64,000 nucleotides of DNA, from positions 434,001-498,000 of the forward strand of contig NZ_QPJU01000002.1 of the NCBI RefSeq assembly GCF_003337425.1. The letters are read 5' to 3'. Positions 34,600 through 44,900 of this stretch are shown piece by piece. Below the pieces are notes generated by a model. The model was given only the letters and a program-made list of their open reading frames with translations. It searched no databases and was not told the DNA's origin. Each line of letters opens with the position of its first letter. The stretch's first letter is position 1. This DNA is from Extensimonas vulgaris (GTDB taxonomy: Bacteria; Pseudomonadota; Gammaproteobacteria; Burkholderiales; Burkholderiaceae_C). A program made the position numbers and the translations under genes.

Positions 34600-35805
34600 T
34601 CAGACCGTGGGTGTCGCGAGCCACTGTTCGGCCAGGCGCACCCAGTAGGTCGCGCCCAGCGGGATCAGCGTGTCGTTGAAGTCGTAACTCGGGTTGTGCA
34701 AGGTGCAAGGGCCGCCGCCGTGATCCACTTCGCGGTGCGCGCCCTCGCCGTTGCCGATGAAGCAGTAGGCACCGGGCTTGGCCTGCAGCATGAAGGAAAA
34801 GTCCTCCGCGCCCATGGTGGGCTCCTGCTCGAGCACATGCTGCGCGCCGACGATGCCGGTCATGACCTGGCGCGCGAACGCGGCCTCGGCAGGCGTGTTG
34901 ATGGTCGGCGGGTAGTTGCGCTTGAAGGCGAAGCTGCAGCGTGCGCCGTGCGCCGCGCACAGGTGCTCGGCGACTTCGCGCATGCGCGCCTCGATCAAGT
35001 CCAGCAGCTCGTGCGTAAAGGTGCGCACCGTACCCTGCAGCTCGCAGCGGTCGGGCACCACGTTGCTCGCCTCACCCGCGTGCACCATGGTGACCGAGAT
35101 CACGCCGGCTTCGACGGGCTTTTTGTTGCGGCTGATGATGGTCTGCAGCGCCAGCACCAGTTGGCACGCGATGGGCACGGGGTCTATGGTCATGTGCGGC
35201 ATGGCGGCGTGCCCGCCCTTGCCTTCGACGGTGATGTGAAATTCGTTGCTCGAGGCCATCACCGGCCCTGGGCTCACGGCAAAGTGGCCTACGGGCAAGC
35301 CGGGCCAGTTGTGCATGCCAAACACCGCCTGCATCGGAAAGCGCTCGAACAGGCCATCCGCGATCATCTCGCGCGCGCCGCCACCGCCTTCTTCGGCGGG
35401 CTGGAAGATCAGGTACACGGTGCCGTCGAAGTGCCGGTGCCGCGCCAGATACTGCGCCGCCGCGAGCAGCATCGCCGTGTGGCCATCATGGCCGCAGGCG
35501 TGCATGCGGCCCGGATGGCGGCTCGCGTGCGCAAAAGTGTTGGCCTCGTGGATGGGCAGCGCGTCCATGTCGGCGCGCAGCCCGACGGCGCGCCCGCAGG
35601 CACCGCCGTCGCGCCCGTGCACGATGCCGACCACGCCGGTCTTGCCCAGCCCGCGGTGGATGGGAATGCCCCATTCGCCGAGCTTTTGCGCCACGAGGTC
35701 GGAGGTGCGCAGTTCCTGAAAGCACAGCTCCGGATGCGCGTGCAAGTCGCGGCGCAGGGCCGCAAAGTCGTTTGCTTGAGCCGCAATGGATTCGATGATG
35801 TGCAT
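34600..35805 (-). CDS. M20 family amidohydrolase (hippurate hydrolase-like)
   Basis: 401-residue M20D metallo-amidohydrolase. Metal-binding motifs are MHACGHDGHTAMLLAA, with the paired FQPAEEGGGGAREMI and a later GAEDFSFMLQ. ALPIHEANTF and GLRADMDALPI surround the first aspartate. The family removes acyl groups from amino acids (hippurate, N-acetyl amino acids); the exact substrate is not determinable. No signal peptide is seen. Confidence 0.92.
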   Translation of the reverse strand: MHIIESIAAQANDFAALRRDLHAHPELCFQELRTSDLVAQKLGEWGIPIHRGLGKTGVVGIVHGRDGGACGRAVGLRADMDALPIHEANTFAHASRHPGRMHACGHDGHTAMLLAAAQYLARHRHFDGTVYLIFQPAEEGGGGAREMIADGLFERFPMQAVFGMHNWPGLPVGHFAVSPGPVMASSNEFHITVEGKGGHAAMPHMTIDPVPIACQLVLALQTIISRNKKPVEAGVISVTMVHAGEASNVVPDRCELQGTVRTFTHELLDLIEARMREVAEHLCAAHGARCSFAFKRNYPPTINTPAEAAFARQVMTGIVGAQHVLEQEPTMGAEDFSFMLQAKPGAYCFIGNGEGAHREVDHGGGPCTLHNPSYDFNDTLIPLGATYWVRLAEQWLATPTV

Positions 35806-35926
35806 GGTGTCGTGTCTCCTGCAGAAGGCGCTGCCGCTGTGCGCAGCGCCAGGGGGACATCAGTCTAGCCCGAGGAGCATGTCCCTTGCTGCACTCCGGG
35901 CGGCCATCGCGTGCTACGCTGCTCGG

Positions 35927-36361
35927 ATGTTTCAGCCAACCCAAGCCGAAGTGCGCCGCTTCTTTTGCGAGGTGCACGCCAAAGCCGCGCGCGGCGCGCC
36001 ACTCGAGCCGCTCGAGACGCTCGCGCAGCTGTGGATTGCCGAGCACCCCGAATACCACGCCGACCTGGCCGACGCGCAAGCCGCCGTGGCGCGCCAGTAC
36101 GACGACACGCCCGAGCGCACAAACCCCTTTTTGCACCTTTCGATGCACCTGGCAATCAGCGAGCAGTGCAGCATAGACCAGCCGCGCGGCATCCGCCAGG
36201 CGGTGGAGCTGCTCACGGCGCGGCTCGATTCGCTGCACGCCGCACACCATGTGGCCATGGACTGCCTGGGCCAGATGCTGTGGGAGAGCCAGCGCCAGGG
36301 CCGCGCGCCCGATGGCGACGCCTACGTGGCCTGCGTGCAGCGGCGCGCCACACGCGATTGA
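35927..36361 (+). CDS. DUF1841 family protein
   Basis: 144-residue soluble protein of the DUF1841 family, common in beta- and gammaproteobacteria. Landmarks are MFQPTQAEVRRFFCEVHAK, NPFLHLSMHLAISEQCSIDQPRGI and HHVAMDCLGQMLWESQR. The conserved histidines in LHLSMHL and HHVAMDCL might bind metal, but no activity is known. The frame is open further upstream; this ATG was chosen because the conserved domain begins here. Confidence 0.9.
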   Translation: MFQPTQAEVRRFFCEVHAKAARGAPLEPLETLAQLWIAEHPEYHADLADAQAAVARQYDDTPERTNPFLHLSMHLAISEQCSIDQPRGIRQAVELLTARLDSLHAAHHVAMDCLGQMLWESQRQGRAPDGDAYVACVQRRATRD

Positions 36362-36370
36362 GTTGTGCGC

Positions 36371-36420
36371 AAGATGCTACTGAAAAAGTAGCTTCTAGCG
36401 CTTATGGATACTGCTTGAAA
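36371..36420. repeat. Short dispersed repeat, related copy D
   Basis: GAAAAAGTAGCTTCTAGCGC followed by TTATGGATACTGC, just after DUF1841. It resembles the left part of copies B and C (AGCGCTTGAT) and a repeat type that I associate with Acidovorax-like genomes. Confidence 0.4.
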
Positions 36421-36430
36421 TGCCAAAAAG

Positions 36431-36470
36431 ACCATCAAAAAAGCCCGCTGTTGCGGGCTTTTTTGATGGT
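36431..36470. terminator. Bidirectional rho-independent terminator
   Basis: Perfect 18-base-pair inverted repeat with a TGTT loop. Arms contain AAAAAAGCCCGC and GCGGGCTTTTTT, giving a GC-rich stem followed by a T-run in both directions. It lies between the convergent DUF1841 and cytochrome c4 genes. Confidence 0.95.
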
Positions 36471-36480
36471 GCGCGGATGC

Positions 36481-37158
36481 TCAGCGAAAGCGCGGCTCGG
36501 GCACGGTGCGCAGCTCGCCGTCGAGCGAACCGACGTAATTCGCCAGCGCCTTGAGCTCGGCGTTCGAAAACTGCTTGGCGATGCCGCCCATGACGGGGTT
36601 CGCGCGGCCAAAGACGGCGTTGGGTTCGGCCTTGTAGGACTTGAGCGCGACGAACAGGTAATCGGCATGCTGGCCCGCGATCTTGGGGTAGGCCGGGTCG
36701 ATCGGTTTGGAGAAGTTGTCGCCATGGCACGAGACGCAGGCGGCTTTTTGCAGCAGCGCCGCGACCTGCGGCTTGGGCTCGATGCGCGGTTTGGCGGGCA
36801 ATTCGGTGCTGCCGGTCTGGGACTTGCCGAGTTGCTCGTAATACGCGGCAAGGTCGGCGATGTCCTGGTCGGACAGCGATGCCGCGATGCCGCGCATGGT
36901 CGGGTGGCGGCGGTCGCCCTTGCGGTAGGCGTCGAGCGCCGCGGCGAGGTATTTGGCGTTTTGCCCCGCGATCATGGGCACTTTATAGACTTCAGGGAAG
37001 GTGGCCTGATAGCCGGGGATGCCGTGGCAGCCGGTACACATGGCGGTTTTCTTGGCCCCTGCCTGTGCGTCTCCTTGCACCTCGGCGGCGTGGGCGGTGG
37101 CGATGGCGGTCACGGAAGCGACAGCCAGGGCAAACAGTGTGGTCAGTTTTTTTGTCAT
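36481..37158 (-). CDS. Diheme cytochrome c4
   Basis: 225-residue periplasmic cytochrome with signal peptide MTKKLTTLFALAVASVTAIATAHA and two CxxCH heme sites: CTGCH at 41-45 and CVSCH at 141-145. Each half has a distal methionine candidate (PTMRGIAASLS and NPVMGGIAKQFS), the two-domain pattern of cytochrome c4. It probably carries electrons from the bc1 complex to terminal oxidases. It ends at the bidirectional terminator. Confidence 0.93.
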   Translation of the reverse strand: MTKKLTTLFALAVASVTAIATAHAAEVQGDAQAGAKKTAMCTGCHGIPGYQATFPEVYKVPMIAGQNAKYLAAALDAYRKGDRRHPTMRGIAASLSDQDIADLAAYYEQLGKSQTGSTELPAKPRIEPKPQVAALLQKAACVSCHGDNFSKPIDPAYPKIAGQHADYLFVALKSYKAEPNAVFGRANPVMGGIAKQFSNAELKALANYVGSLDGELRTVPEPRFR

Positions 37159-37263
37159 TTTGCGCGCACAATGGTGTAAAAAAACAGCCTGCGGCTGTGA
37201 TCGATGGTCGATTATAGCCAGCGCCTGTCAAGCCCATTCATCAACGTTTTTGCAATTCGATCC

Positions 37264-38118
37264 ATGAAATTCCAAGGCTCCCAGAACTACGTCGCCACGC
37301 CCGACCTCATGCTTGCCGTGAACGCGGCCATCACCCTGCAACGCCCGCTGCTCATCAAGGGCGAGCCCGGCACCGGCAAGACCATGCTTGCCGAAGAAGT
37401 GGCGCAGGCGCTCGACATGCCGCTCTTGCAATGGCACATCAAGAGCACGACCAAGGCGCAGCAGGGCCTTTATGAATACGACGCCGTGAGCCGCCTGCGC
37501 GACAGCCAGCTCGGCGACCCCGACAGCGCTGCGCGCGTGCAGGACATCCGCAACTACATCGTGCAAGGTGTGCTCTGGCGTGCGTTCACGGCAGACCAGC
37601 CCGTGGCACTGCTGATCGACGAAATCGACAAGGCCGACATCGAGTTTCCCAACGACCTGCTGCGCGAGCTCGACCGCATGGAGTTCTACTGCTACGAAAC
37701 GCGCGAGCTCATCCGCGCCAAGCACCGCCCGCTGGTGTTCATCACCTCGAACAACGAAAAAGAGCTGCCCGATGCGTTTTTGCGCCGCTGCTTCTTCCAC
37801 TTCATCAAGTTCCCCGACGCCGACACCATGCGGCAGATCATCGGCGTGCACTTTCCCACGCTCAAGGGTGAGCTCATCAGCGCTGCGATGAAGACGTTTT
37901 ACGACGTGCGCGGCCTGCCCGGCCTGAAGAAAAAGCCCTCGACGAGCGAGCTGCTCGACTGGCTCAAGCTGCTCGTGGCCGAGGACATTCCCGTCGAGGC
38001 GCTGCAAAGCGGCGACGACAAGATCGCCATACCGCCGCTCGTGGGCGCGCTGCTCAAGAACGAGCAGGACGTGAGCCTGTTCGAAAAGCTCGTGTTCATG
38101 AACCAGCGCAACCGCTGA
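37264..38118 (+). CDS. MoxR-family AAA+ ATPase
   Basis: 284-residue MoxR-type ATPase. Walker A GEPGTGKT at 33-40, Walker B LLIDEIDKAD at about 118-127, sensor 1 VFITSNNEKELPD and arginine-finger region RRCFFHFIKFPD. MoxR proteins act with VWA-domain partners as chaperones for metal or cofactor insertion; a VWA gene lies two genes downstream. The ATG at 37264 begins the conserved MKFQGSQNYVAT; the open frame extends upstream. Confidence 0.93.
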   Translation: MKFQGSQNYVATPDLMLAVNAAITLQRPLLIKGEPGTGKTMLAEEVAQALDMPLLQWHIKSTTKAQQGLYEYDAVSRLRDSQLGDPDSAARVQDIRNYIVQGVLWRAFTADQPVALLIDEIDKADIEFPNDLLRELDRMEFYCYETRELIRAKHRPLVFITSNNEKELPDAFLRRCFFHFIKFPDADTMRQIIGVHFPTLKGELISAAMKTFYDVRGLPGLKKKPSTSELLDWLKLLVAEDIPVEALQSGDDKIAIPPLVGALLKNEQDVSLFEKLVFMNQRNR

Positions 38119-38170
38119 GCGCCGGCGCCAACTTGCCACGGCCAAACTGCGTCTGCCAACGCCCGCAACC

Positions 38171-38776
38171 ATGACCGCGTTCGCCCAGCCCGTCACCCTG
38201 CGCGCGCACGGCGTGCGCCTGGAGCCGCTTGCTGCTGCGCACGAGGCGGGGCTCGCCGCTGCCGCGGCCGACGGGCAGCTGTGGCGCCTGCGCGTGACCT
38301 CGGTGCCCGAGCCGCAGCACACGCGCGCGTACATCGAGCAGGCGCTGGCCATGCAGGCCGAGGGCAGCCGCCTGCCCTTTGCCGTGTGCGACGAGGCCAC
38401 GGGGCGCGTGCTCGGCAGCACGAGCTACCATGACATACTGCCCGCAGTGAAGCGCCTGGAGATCGGCTGGACCTGGTACGCCCAAAGCGTGCAGCGCACG
38501 CATGTAAACACCACCGCCAAGCTGCTGCTCATGGAGCACGCCTTCGACACGCTGGGCTGCCACGTGGTCGGCTGGCGCACCGACAACTTCAACTTTGCGA
38601 GCCAGCGCGCCATCGAGCGCCTGGGCGCGAAGAAAGACGGCGTGCTGCGCGGCCACGCGCTGCGCCGCGACGGCACCATACGTGACACCGTGATGTACAG
38701 CATGCGCGCCGGCGAGTGGCCCGAGGCGCGCGCCCAATTGCTCTACCTTTTGCAGCTGCATGCGCTTGCTACATGA
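38171..38776 (+). CDS. GNAT family N-acetyltransferase (RimJ/RimL type)
   Basis: 201-residue acetyltransferase. The GNAT fold is shown by VLGSTSYHDILPAVKRLEIGWTWYAQS (beta strands), KLLLMEHAFDTLGCHVVGWRTDNFNFASQRAIERLGAKKDGVLRGH (helices and acetyl-CoA region). This is the RimJ/RimL-like subfamily acting on protein N-termini or small amines. It sits between the MoxR ATPase and its likely VWA partner. Confidence 0.9.
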   Translation: MTAFAQPVTLRAHGVRLEPLAAAHEAGLAAAAADGQLWRLRVTSVPEPQHTRAYIEQALAMQAEGSRLPFAVCDEATGRVLGSTSYHDILPAVKRLEIGWTWYAQSVQRTHVNTTAKLLLMEHAFDTLGCHVVGWRTDNFNFASQRAIERLGAKKDGVLRGHALRRDGTIRDTVMYSMRAGEWPEARAQLLYLLQLHALAT

Positions 38777-38794
38777 GCGCTGGAGGCCAAAATC

Positions 38795-39982
38795 ATGCTC
38801 ATCGACTTTTTCTACACGCTGCGCGCCGCGCAGCTGCCGGTATCGGTCAAGGAATTCCTCAGCCTGCTCGAAGCGCTCGAGGCCGGCGTCGTCGGCCCGC
38901 GCTCTGAAGACGCCTGGAGCCTGGACGACTTCTACTTCATGGCGCGCCTGGCGCTCGTGAAGGACGAAAAGCACTACGACAAGTTCGACCGCGCCTTTGC
39001 CGCGTACTTCAAGGGCGTGGAGGCTGCGGCCGACGTTGCGCGCGAGCTGCCCTCGGACTGGCTCACGCAGATGCTCGAGCGCGAGCTCAGCGACGAGCAA
39101 AAGGCCGCGCTCCAAAAGCTCGGCTGGGACGAGCTCATGGAAACGCTCAAAAAGCGCCTAGCAGAGCAAAAAGGCCGCCACGAAGGCGGCAGCAAGTGGA
39201 TAGGCACGGGCGGCACCAGCCCATTCGGCAACGGCGGCTACAACCCGCAGGGCATACGCATGGGTGGGCAGAGCAAGAACAAGAGCGCCGTCAAGGTCTG
39301 GGAGCAGCGTGCCTACCAGGACTACGACGACCAGCAGGAACTGGGCACGCGCAACATCAAGGTCGCGCTGCGCCGCCTGCGCCGCTTTGCACGCGAGGGC
39401 AACGAACTCGAGCTCGACCTGCCCGACACCATCCGCAGCACGGCCGCGAACGCGGGCTACCTCGACATCAAAATGGTGCCCGAGCGCCACAACAACGTAA
39501 AGGTGCTGCTGCTGATGGACGTGGGCGGCACCATGGACGAGCACATCCAGCGCGTCGAAGAGCTGTTTTCTGCCGTGCGCAGCGAGTTCAAGCACCTGGA
39601 GTTCTACTACTTCCACAACTGCGTCTATGACTTCATGTGGAAGAACAACCGCCGGCGCTTTGCCGAAAAATTCCCCACCTGGGACATCATCCGCAAATAC
39701 AACAAGGACTACAAACTGATCTTCGTGGGCGACGCGACCATGAGCCCCTACGAGATTTTGCAGCCCGGCGGCAGCGTCGAATACAACAACGAGGAGCCCG
39801 GCGCCGAATGGCTGCAGCGGCTCACGCACGCCTTCCCCAAGTTCGCCTGGATCAACCCCGAGCCGCCCGGTGTGTGGCAGTACCGTCAGAGCATCAGCAT
39901 CATCCAGCAGCTCATGGCGCAGCGCATGTACCCGCTCTCGCTCAAAGGGCTCGAAGACGCGATGCGGCTGCTGTCAAAATAA
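38795..39982 (+). CDS. VWA domain (CoxE-like) protein
   Basis: 395-residue protein of the VWA/CoxE-like type that partners MoxR ATPases. The VWA domain begins at VLLLMDVGGTMDEHIQRVEEL (about residue 235); the metal-site motif is DVGGT rather than the classical DxSxS, a variation common in this subfamily. The N-terminal half (FFYTLRAAQLPVSVKEFLSLLEALEAG) is the conserved upstream domain. No signal peptide. Together with the MoxR ATPase it likely forms a chaperone complex of unknown client. Confidence 0.9.
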   Translation: MLIDFFYTLRAAQLPVSVKEFLSLLEALEAGVVGPRSEDAWSLDDFYFMARLALVKDEKHYDKFDRAFAAYFKGVEAAADVARELPSDWLTQMLERELSDEQKAALQKLGWDELMETLKKRLAEQKGRHEGGSKWIGTGGTSPFGNGGYNPQGIRMGGQSKNKSAVKVWEQRAYQDYDDQQELGTRNIKVALRRLRRFAREGNELELDLPDTIRSTAANAGYLDIKMVPERHNNVKVLLLMDVGGTMDEHIQRVEELFSAVRSEFKHLEFYYFHNCVYDFMWKNNRRRFAEKFPTWDIIRKYNKDYKLIFVGDATMSPYEILQPGGSVEYNNEEPGAEWLQRLTHAFPKFAWINPEPPGVWQYRQSISIIQQLMAQRMYPLSLKGLEDAMRLLSK

Positions 39983-39986
39983 CTGC

Positions 39987-41900
39987 ATGTGTCGCCGTGT
40001 CGCAGCGCCGGCCCGCGGGCCGGCGTTGTTTTTTCTGCTGTTTGCGCTCGCCCTGCTGCTGTCTGGCTGCAGCGTGTGGCAGCGCGTCACGGGCCGGGGC
40101 ACTGATGCCGATGCGGCCGCCACAGGCGAAGGCCGCGCCGCGTTCACGCTCGAAGTGCAGGCGCCCGATGCGCTGCGGGCTCTGCTCGAGCGCCACCTCG
40201 AACTGCAGCGTTTTCGCCAGCTGCCCGACTTGCAGGAAGGCGAGCTGCAGCGCCTGCTCGCGCGTGCCGACGAAGACGCGCGCGAGCTGCTCGCGACGCA
40301 AGGCTATTTTGCGCCGCGCATCACCATCGAAACCCATGCCGCGCCCGGTGATGCAGCGGCCGTGCGCGTGGTGCGGCTGCGCGTCGATCCGGGGCCGCAG
40401 ACGCGCGTCGTGCGCGCCGACATCGGCTTCGTCGGCCACAGCGTGAGCGCGCAGACAGACACACCCGTCGCCCGGCCCGGTGCGCCCGAAAGCGGCGCGC
40501 GCCAGTTGCAGCGCGTGCAAAGAAGCTGGGAGCTCCCGCCCGGCCAGCCCTTCACCCAGGCAGGCTGGGACGCCGCGAAGAAAGAGAGCCTGCACCAGCT
40601 GCAGGCGCGTCGCTACGCCGGCGCGCGTCTGGAGAGCAGCCGCGCCGACATTGACGCCGACACGAGCGAGGCGACGCTGAGCGTGCTCTACGACCCGGGC
40701 CCGCCGTATTTCTTCGGCCCTTTGCGAGTCGAAGGCAGCCAGCGCTACGACCCCGAAGGCGCGCGCCGCATCGCACGCCTGCCCACGGGCAGCCTCTACT
40801 CCGAGGCGCAGATGCTCGACGCCCAGCAGCGCCTGGCCGCGAGCGGCTATTACGACACCGTGTTTTTGCTGCTCGACACCGAGGCGCCCGACCCCAAGGC
40901 CGCGCCCGTCGTCGCCCAGGTGCGCGAAGCGCCGCTGCAGAAATATGTCTTCGGCGCGGGCGTCTCCACCGACGCCGGCCCGCGCCTGAGCGTGGACCAC
41001 ATCCACAACCGCGTGCCCGGCATAGGCTGGCGCGCCGTGAGCCGGATCGCGCTCGACAACAAGGACAAGCTCCTGGGCACCGAGCTCATGGACCTGCCCG
41101 ACGAATCGGGCTGGCGCTGGTTCGGCAGCGGCAAGCTGCAGCGCGAGGACACGGGCGACTACCGCGTCAACAGCGGACGCCTGCGCGCGGGCCGCAGCAT
41201 GAGCGACCTGCGCATAGACCGCAGCTATTTTTTGCAGTACGACAACGCGCACAGCCAGGGCCTGAACCCGCCGCCCACGAGCAGTTCGCTCAGCGCCAAC
41301 ACCAGCTGGACGGGGCGCTACTTCAACAGCAACCTCGCGCCCACGCGCGGCTACGGGCTGGGGCTGGAGCTGGGCGCGGGCAGCACCCTCGGCGAACACC
41401 ACGAACCCTATGCGCGCAGCCTGCTGCGCTGGCAGTGGTTCGTGCCACTGGGGCGCGTGGAAGGCGAGGACGGACGCGGGCGCCGCAGCCGCCTGGCCGT
41501 GCGCACCGACCTGGGCGCCGTGCTCGCGCGCACCAACGCCCCCGTGCCCGTGACCGAGCTCTTCCTCACCGGCGGCGATGCCACCGTGCGCGGCTACGCC
41601 TACCGCAGCATAGGCGCGCGCACCGAGAACAACCAACTCTACGGCGGCCGCTACCTGGCCGTGGGCAGCATCGAATGGCAGCGCCCCATGCTGCGCGACG
41701 GCCGCGTGAGCGATTGGGAAAACACCTTTTTCATCGACGCCGGCGCCGTTGCCGACCGCGTGCGCGCGCTCGACCCGCGCGTGGGCGTAGGCACGGGCGT
41801 GCGCTGGCGCAGCCCCGTGGGGCCGCTGCAGGCCGACCTGGCCTACGGCGTGCGTGTGCACAGCCTGCGGCTGCACATGCGGCTGGGGTTCAATTTTTGA
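39987..41900 (+). CDS. tamA: Translocation and assembly module outer membrane protein TamA
   Basis: 637-residue BamA/Omp85-family protein. The N-terminal third has POTRA-like repeats (VRADIGFVGHSV, YFFGPLRVEGSQRYDPEGARRI), the rest a beta barrel with the conserved ELFLTGGDATVRGYAYRSIG (VRGY motif) and the terminal ADLAYGVRVHSLRLHMRLGFNF ending in phenylalanine. The signal region reads LLFALALLLSGCSVW, which also looks like a lipobox, unusual for a barrel protein. It starts four bases after the VWA gene and is followed by tamB. Confidence 0.92.
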   Translation: MCRRVAAPARGPALFFLLFALALLLSGCSVWQRVTGRGTDADAAATGEGRAAFTLEVQAPDALRALLERHLELQRFRQLPDLQEGELQRLLARADEDARELLATQGYFAPRITIETHAAPGDAAAVRVVRLRVDPGPQTRVVRADIGFVGHSVSAQTDTPVARPGAPESGARQLQRVQRSWELPPGQPFTQAGWDAAKKESLHQLQARRYAGARLESSRADIDADTSEATLSVLYDPGPPYFFGPLRVEGSQRYDPEGARRIARLPTGSLYSEAQMLDAQQRLAASGYYDTVFLLLDTEAPDPKAAPVVAQVREAPLQKYVFGAGVSTDAGPRLSVDHIHNRVPGIGWRAVSRIALDNKDKLLGTELMDLPDESGWRWFGSGKLQREDTGDYRVNSGRLRAGRSMSDLRIDRSYFLQYDNAHSQGLNPPPTSSSLSANTSWTGRYFNSNLAPTRGYGLGLELGAGSTLGEHHEPYARSLLRWQWFVPLGRVEGEDGRGRRSRLAVRTDLGAVLARTNAPVPVTELFLTGGDATVRGYAYRSIGARTENNQLYGGRYLAVGSIEWQRPMLRDGRVSDWENTFFIDAGAVADRVRALDPRVGVGTGVRWRSPVGPLQADLAYGVRVHSLRLHMRLGFNF

Positions 41901-41911
41901 GCACGACCCAG

Positions 41912-44900
41912 ATGCCATCGCAAGAAGCGCTGCGGCCTGACGCGCCGCCTCCCCAGCAGCCACCTTCGCCACCTGCGCCACCTCGGCGCCGCGTGGGGCG
42001 CAGCTTGTTGCGCCTGGGCGCGATCTTGCTGGGGCTGCTGCTAGCCTTGCTGCTCGTGATTGCGGCATGCGGCTGGTGGTGGGCCGGGCGCAGCAGCTCG
42101 CTTGCGGACACGCTCGCGCTGGTCGCGCGGCTGTTGCCTGTCGAGCAGCGGCTCGAAAGCCGCGCCGTGCAAGGCACGCTGCGCGAGGGCGGGCACATAG
42201 GCTGGCTGCGTTGGAGCAACCCCAAGCTCGCCGTCGAAGTGCAGGATTTGCGCTTTGGCCAGCCGCTGGGCTGGCGCTGGGCCGCGCTGCTGCAAGGGCA
42301 GGCCGAACTCGGCAAGCTGCAGGTTGCGCAAGTCACGCTCACGCCTGCGGGCGCGCGCAGCACCGATGCCGGGCCGCCCACACCGCCCACCGCGCTCGCG
42401 CTGCCCGTGCCGCTGCAGCTGCACGTGAAGCTGCGCGTCGATCGCCTGCGCTGGGCGGGCACACCCGCGCTCGAGCTGCAGGACGTGAAGCTCGGCTACC
42501 GCTACACGGGCAGCGGCTTCAGTCTCGGCGGCTGGCGCGAGGCGCAGCACCAGTTCACGCTGCGCGAACTCACGCTCGGGCGCGGCCAGTACCGCGGCCA
42601 GGCCACGCTGGGCGCGCAGGCGCCGTTCGCACTCGCCGCGACGCTCGACGGCTTGGTGCCCATCGCGCCGCCCAGCGACGCAGCGCAGACGCCGCCCCGC
42701 GCACCCTACGCGGGCACCCAGGCGAAGGCGCACGCGAGCGTGCAAGGCCAGCTTGCCACGGCCGCGGCGAGTTTAGAGTTAAAAATGCTCTTAGCGCTTG
42801 ATACGCCTACGCAAGCAGCTATCGATTCAGAAGAAAAAAAGCGGCCCGACGACCAGGGCAAGCGAGCGCTTGCCAAGCCCCAGGCCGCGTCCGCCGCAGA
42901 TGCCATGCAGGCCGAGCTCAGCGCCACGCTCCAGCCGTGGGCGGCGCAGTCGCTGCCGCAGGCCCAGGCGCGGCTGCGCGGCGTCGATCTCGCGGCCCTG
43001 TGGCCAGGGGCGCCGACCACCTTGCTCGACGGTACGCTGCACGCGGGGCCTTTGGCCCAGCCGGTGCGCAACCATGACAAAGCTCCACCATCCTCATCGC
43101 CAACAACGCCTGCGGCACCCGCTCCATCCGCTCCATCCGCGGCTCCGCCAGCCGCACCCGTGGCGTCGGGCTGGGCCATCGCGGTGCAGCTCGCCAACCG
43201 TTTGGCCGGGCCTTGGGACACGGGCCGCCTGCCGCCCACGGCGCTGCAAGGGCGCGTCGAGTACGACGGCCAGCGCTGGAGCGCCCCCGCGGCCAGCGTG
43301 GGCCTGGGCGCGGGCACGGCCACGCTGCAGGCGCACTACACGCCGGCCAGCGGCGCGTGGGACGGCCGGCTGGACTTGCACGGCGTGTCGCCCGGCGCCG
43401 TGCATTCGGCCTTCGACGTGCAGGCGCTTGCGGGTTGGCTGACGGCACGGCGTGAAGAAGCCGGGGCCGTGCGCTTTGCGGCAGACCTGCACGCGCAGCC
43501 AGCGCCGGTTGGCAAGGGCACAGCCGCCGCGAACGGCGTCCAGGCCGCAGCAAGCAACCCTGCGAGCGGCAGCCGGGCCAAGCCCCCCAAGCCTTCCAAA
43601 GCCGCGCCAGCGCCCAAGGCCACGGCAAAAGCCACGCCCGCGGCCAAACTGCGCATAGACGCCTTGCAGACCGAGGGTGAATGGCAGCAGCAGGCCGACG
43701 GCAGCCCCAGCGTGCAATTGCGCACGTTGCAGCTCGTCGCGTTGCAGGCCCGCGTGCAGGCGCAGGCGCTGCGCATGGCCTTTGGCGCGTCGCCTGCGGC
43801 GCAAGGGCGCGTGCAGCTCGAAGTGCCCGGTGCCGTCGCCGCGGCCGACGGCAGCCTGGACGCGCGCCGCGGCGCCGGCATGCTGCAGCTGCAGGCGCAA
43901 GACCTGCGCGCCACGCAGCAGTGGCTCGCGCGCCTGGCTGCGCTCGGCGTGCCAGGACTCGGATTCGCGCAGCAAGGCGACATGCAAGGCCAGGCGCAAC
44001 TGTCCGCGCGCTGGCAGGGCGGCTGGCAAAGCGCCTGGGACATGCTGCAGCGCCCGGCGTCCACGGCCGGGGCGTCATCAGCGCCGCGCGACAAAGCCCC
44101 AGCCCCTTTTACGCTGCAGGCGACGCTGGCCGTGCCGCAACTCAACGCCACCGGGCCCGGCGCCGCGCCCTGGCAGCTGCGCGGCGTGCGCGCCGAATTC
44201 GCGGTCTCTGCCGCACAGGCCACACTCGCCCTCGATGGCGCGCTGCAGCACGGCGGTCTGCAGTTTGCGCTGCAGACCAGATTGGACGGTGGCATCCAGC
44301 GCGCCGCGCAGACCGGCGCCGGCTTGCCCTGGCAGGCGCGTGTGCAAACCCTGCGCCTGCAAGCCGAAGACGCGCAGCGCCCGGGCCCGTGGACGCTGAC
44401 GCTCGGTGCGCCGCTCGCACTCGACGGGCACATTCCGATCGGCCAAGCCAGCGCCTCGGCAGCCGCGGCCTGGACTGTGCAGGCCACGGCCGGGCAGGCG
44501 GCGCTGAGCGGCCCTTTGCCCGGCACGGTGCAATTGCGCTGGGAGCCGCTGCGCTGGGCGCGTGGCACGGGAACGGGCACGGGCGTCGCCGATATGCGCC
44601 TGCAGACCCAAGGCAGCGTGCTCGGCCTGCCGCTCGCCTGGGTCGATGCCTTGGAGGCGCGTTCCGCCGACACGGCGCCGCTGCTCACGCGACTCGGGCT
44701 CGGTGGTGACCTGGCCTTCGACGGCCAGTGGAGCGTGGACACCACCGCGCGCGACGGCCTGCGCGCGCGCGTGGGCCTGCAGCGCGCGCGTGGCGACTTG
44801 CGCATCCGCCTCGAAGAGGGCATGAATGGCGCCGGCGGCGCGGGTGGCAAAGCGGCCAGCGGCGGCAAAGTCGGCAATGGCGGCGCGGGCAAGTCATCCG

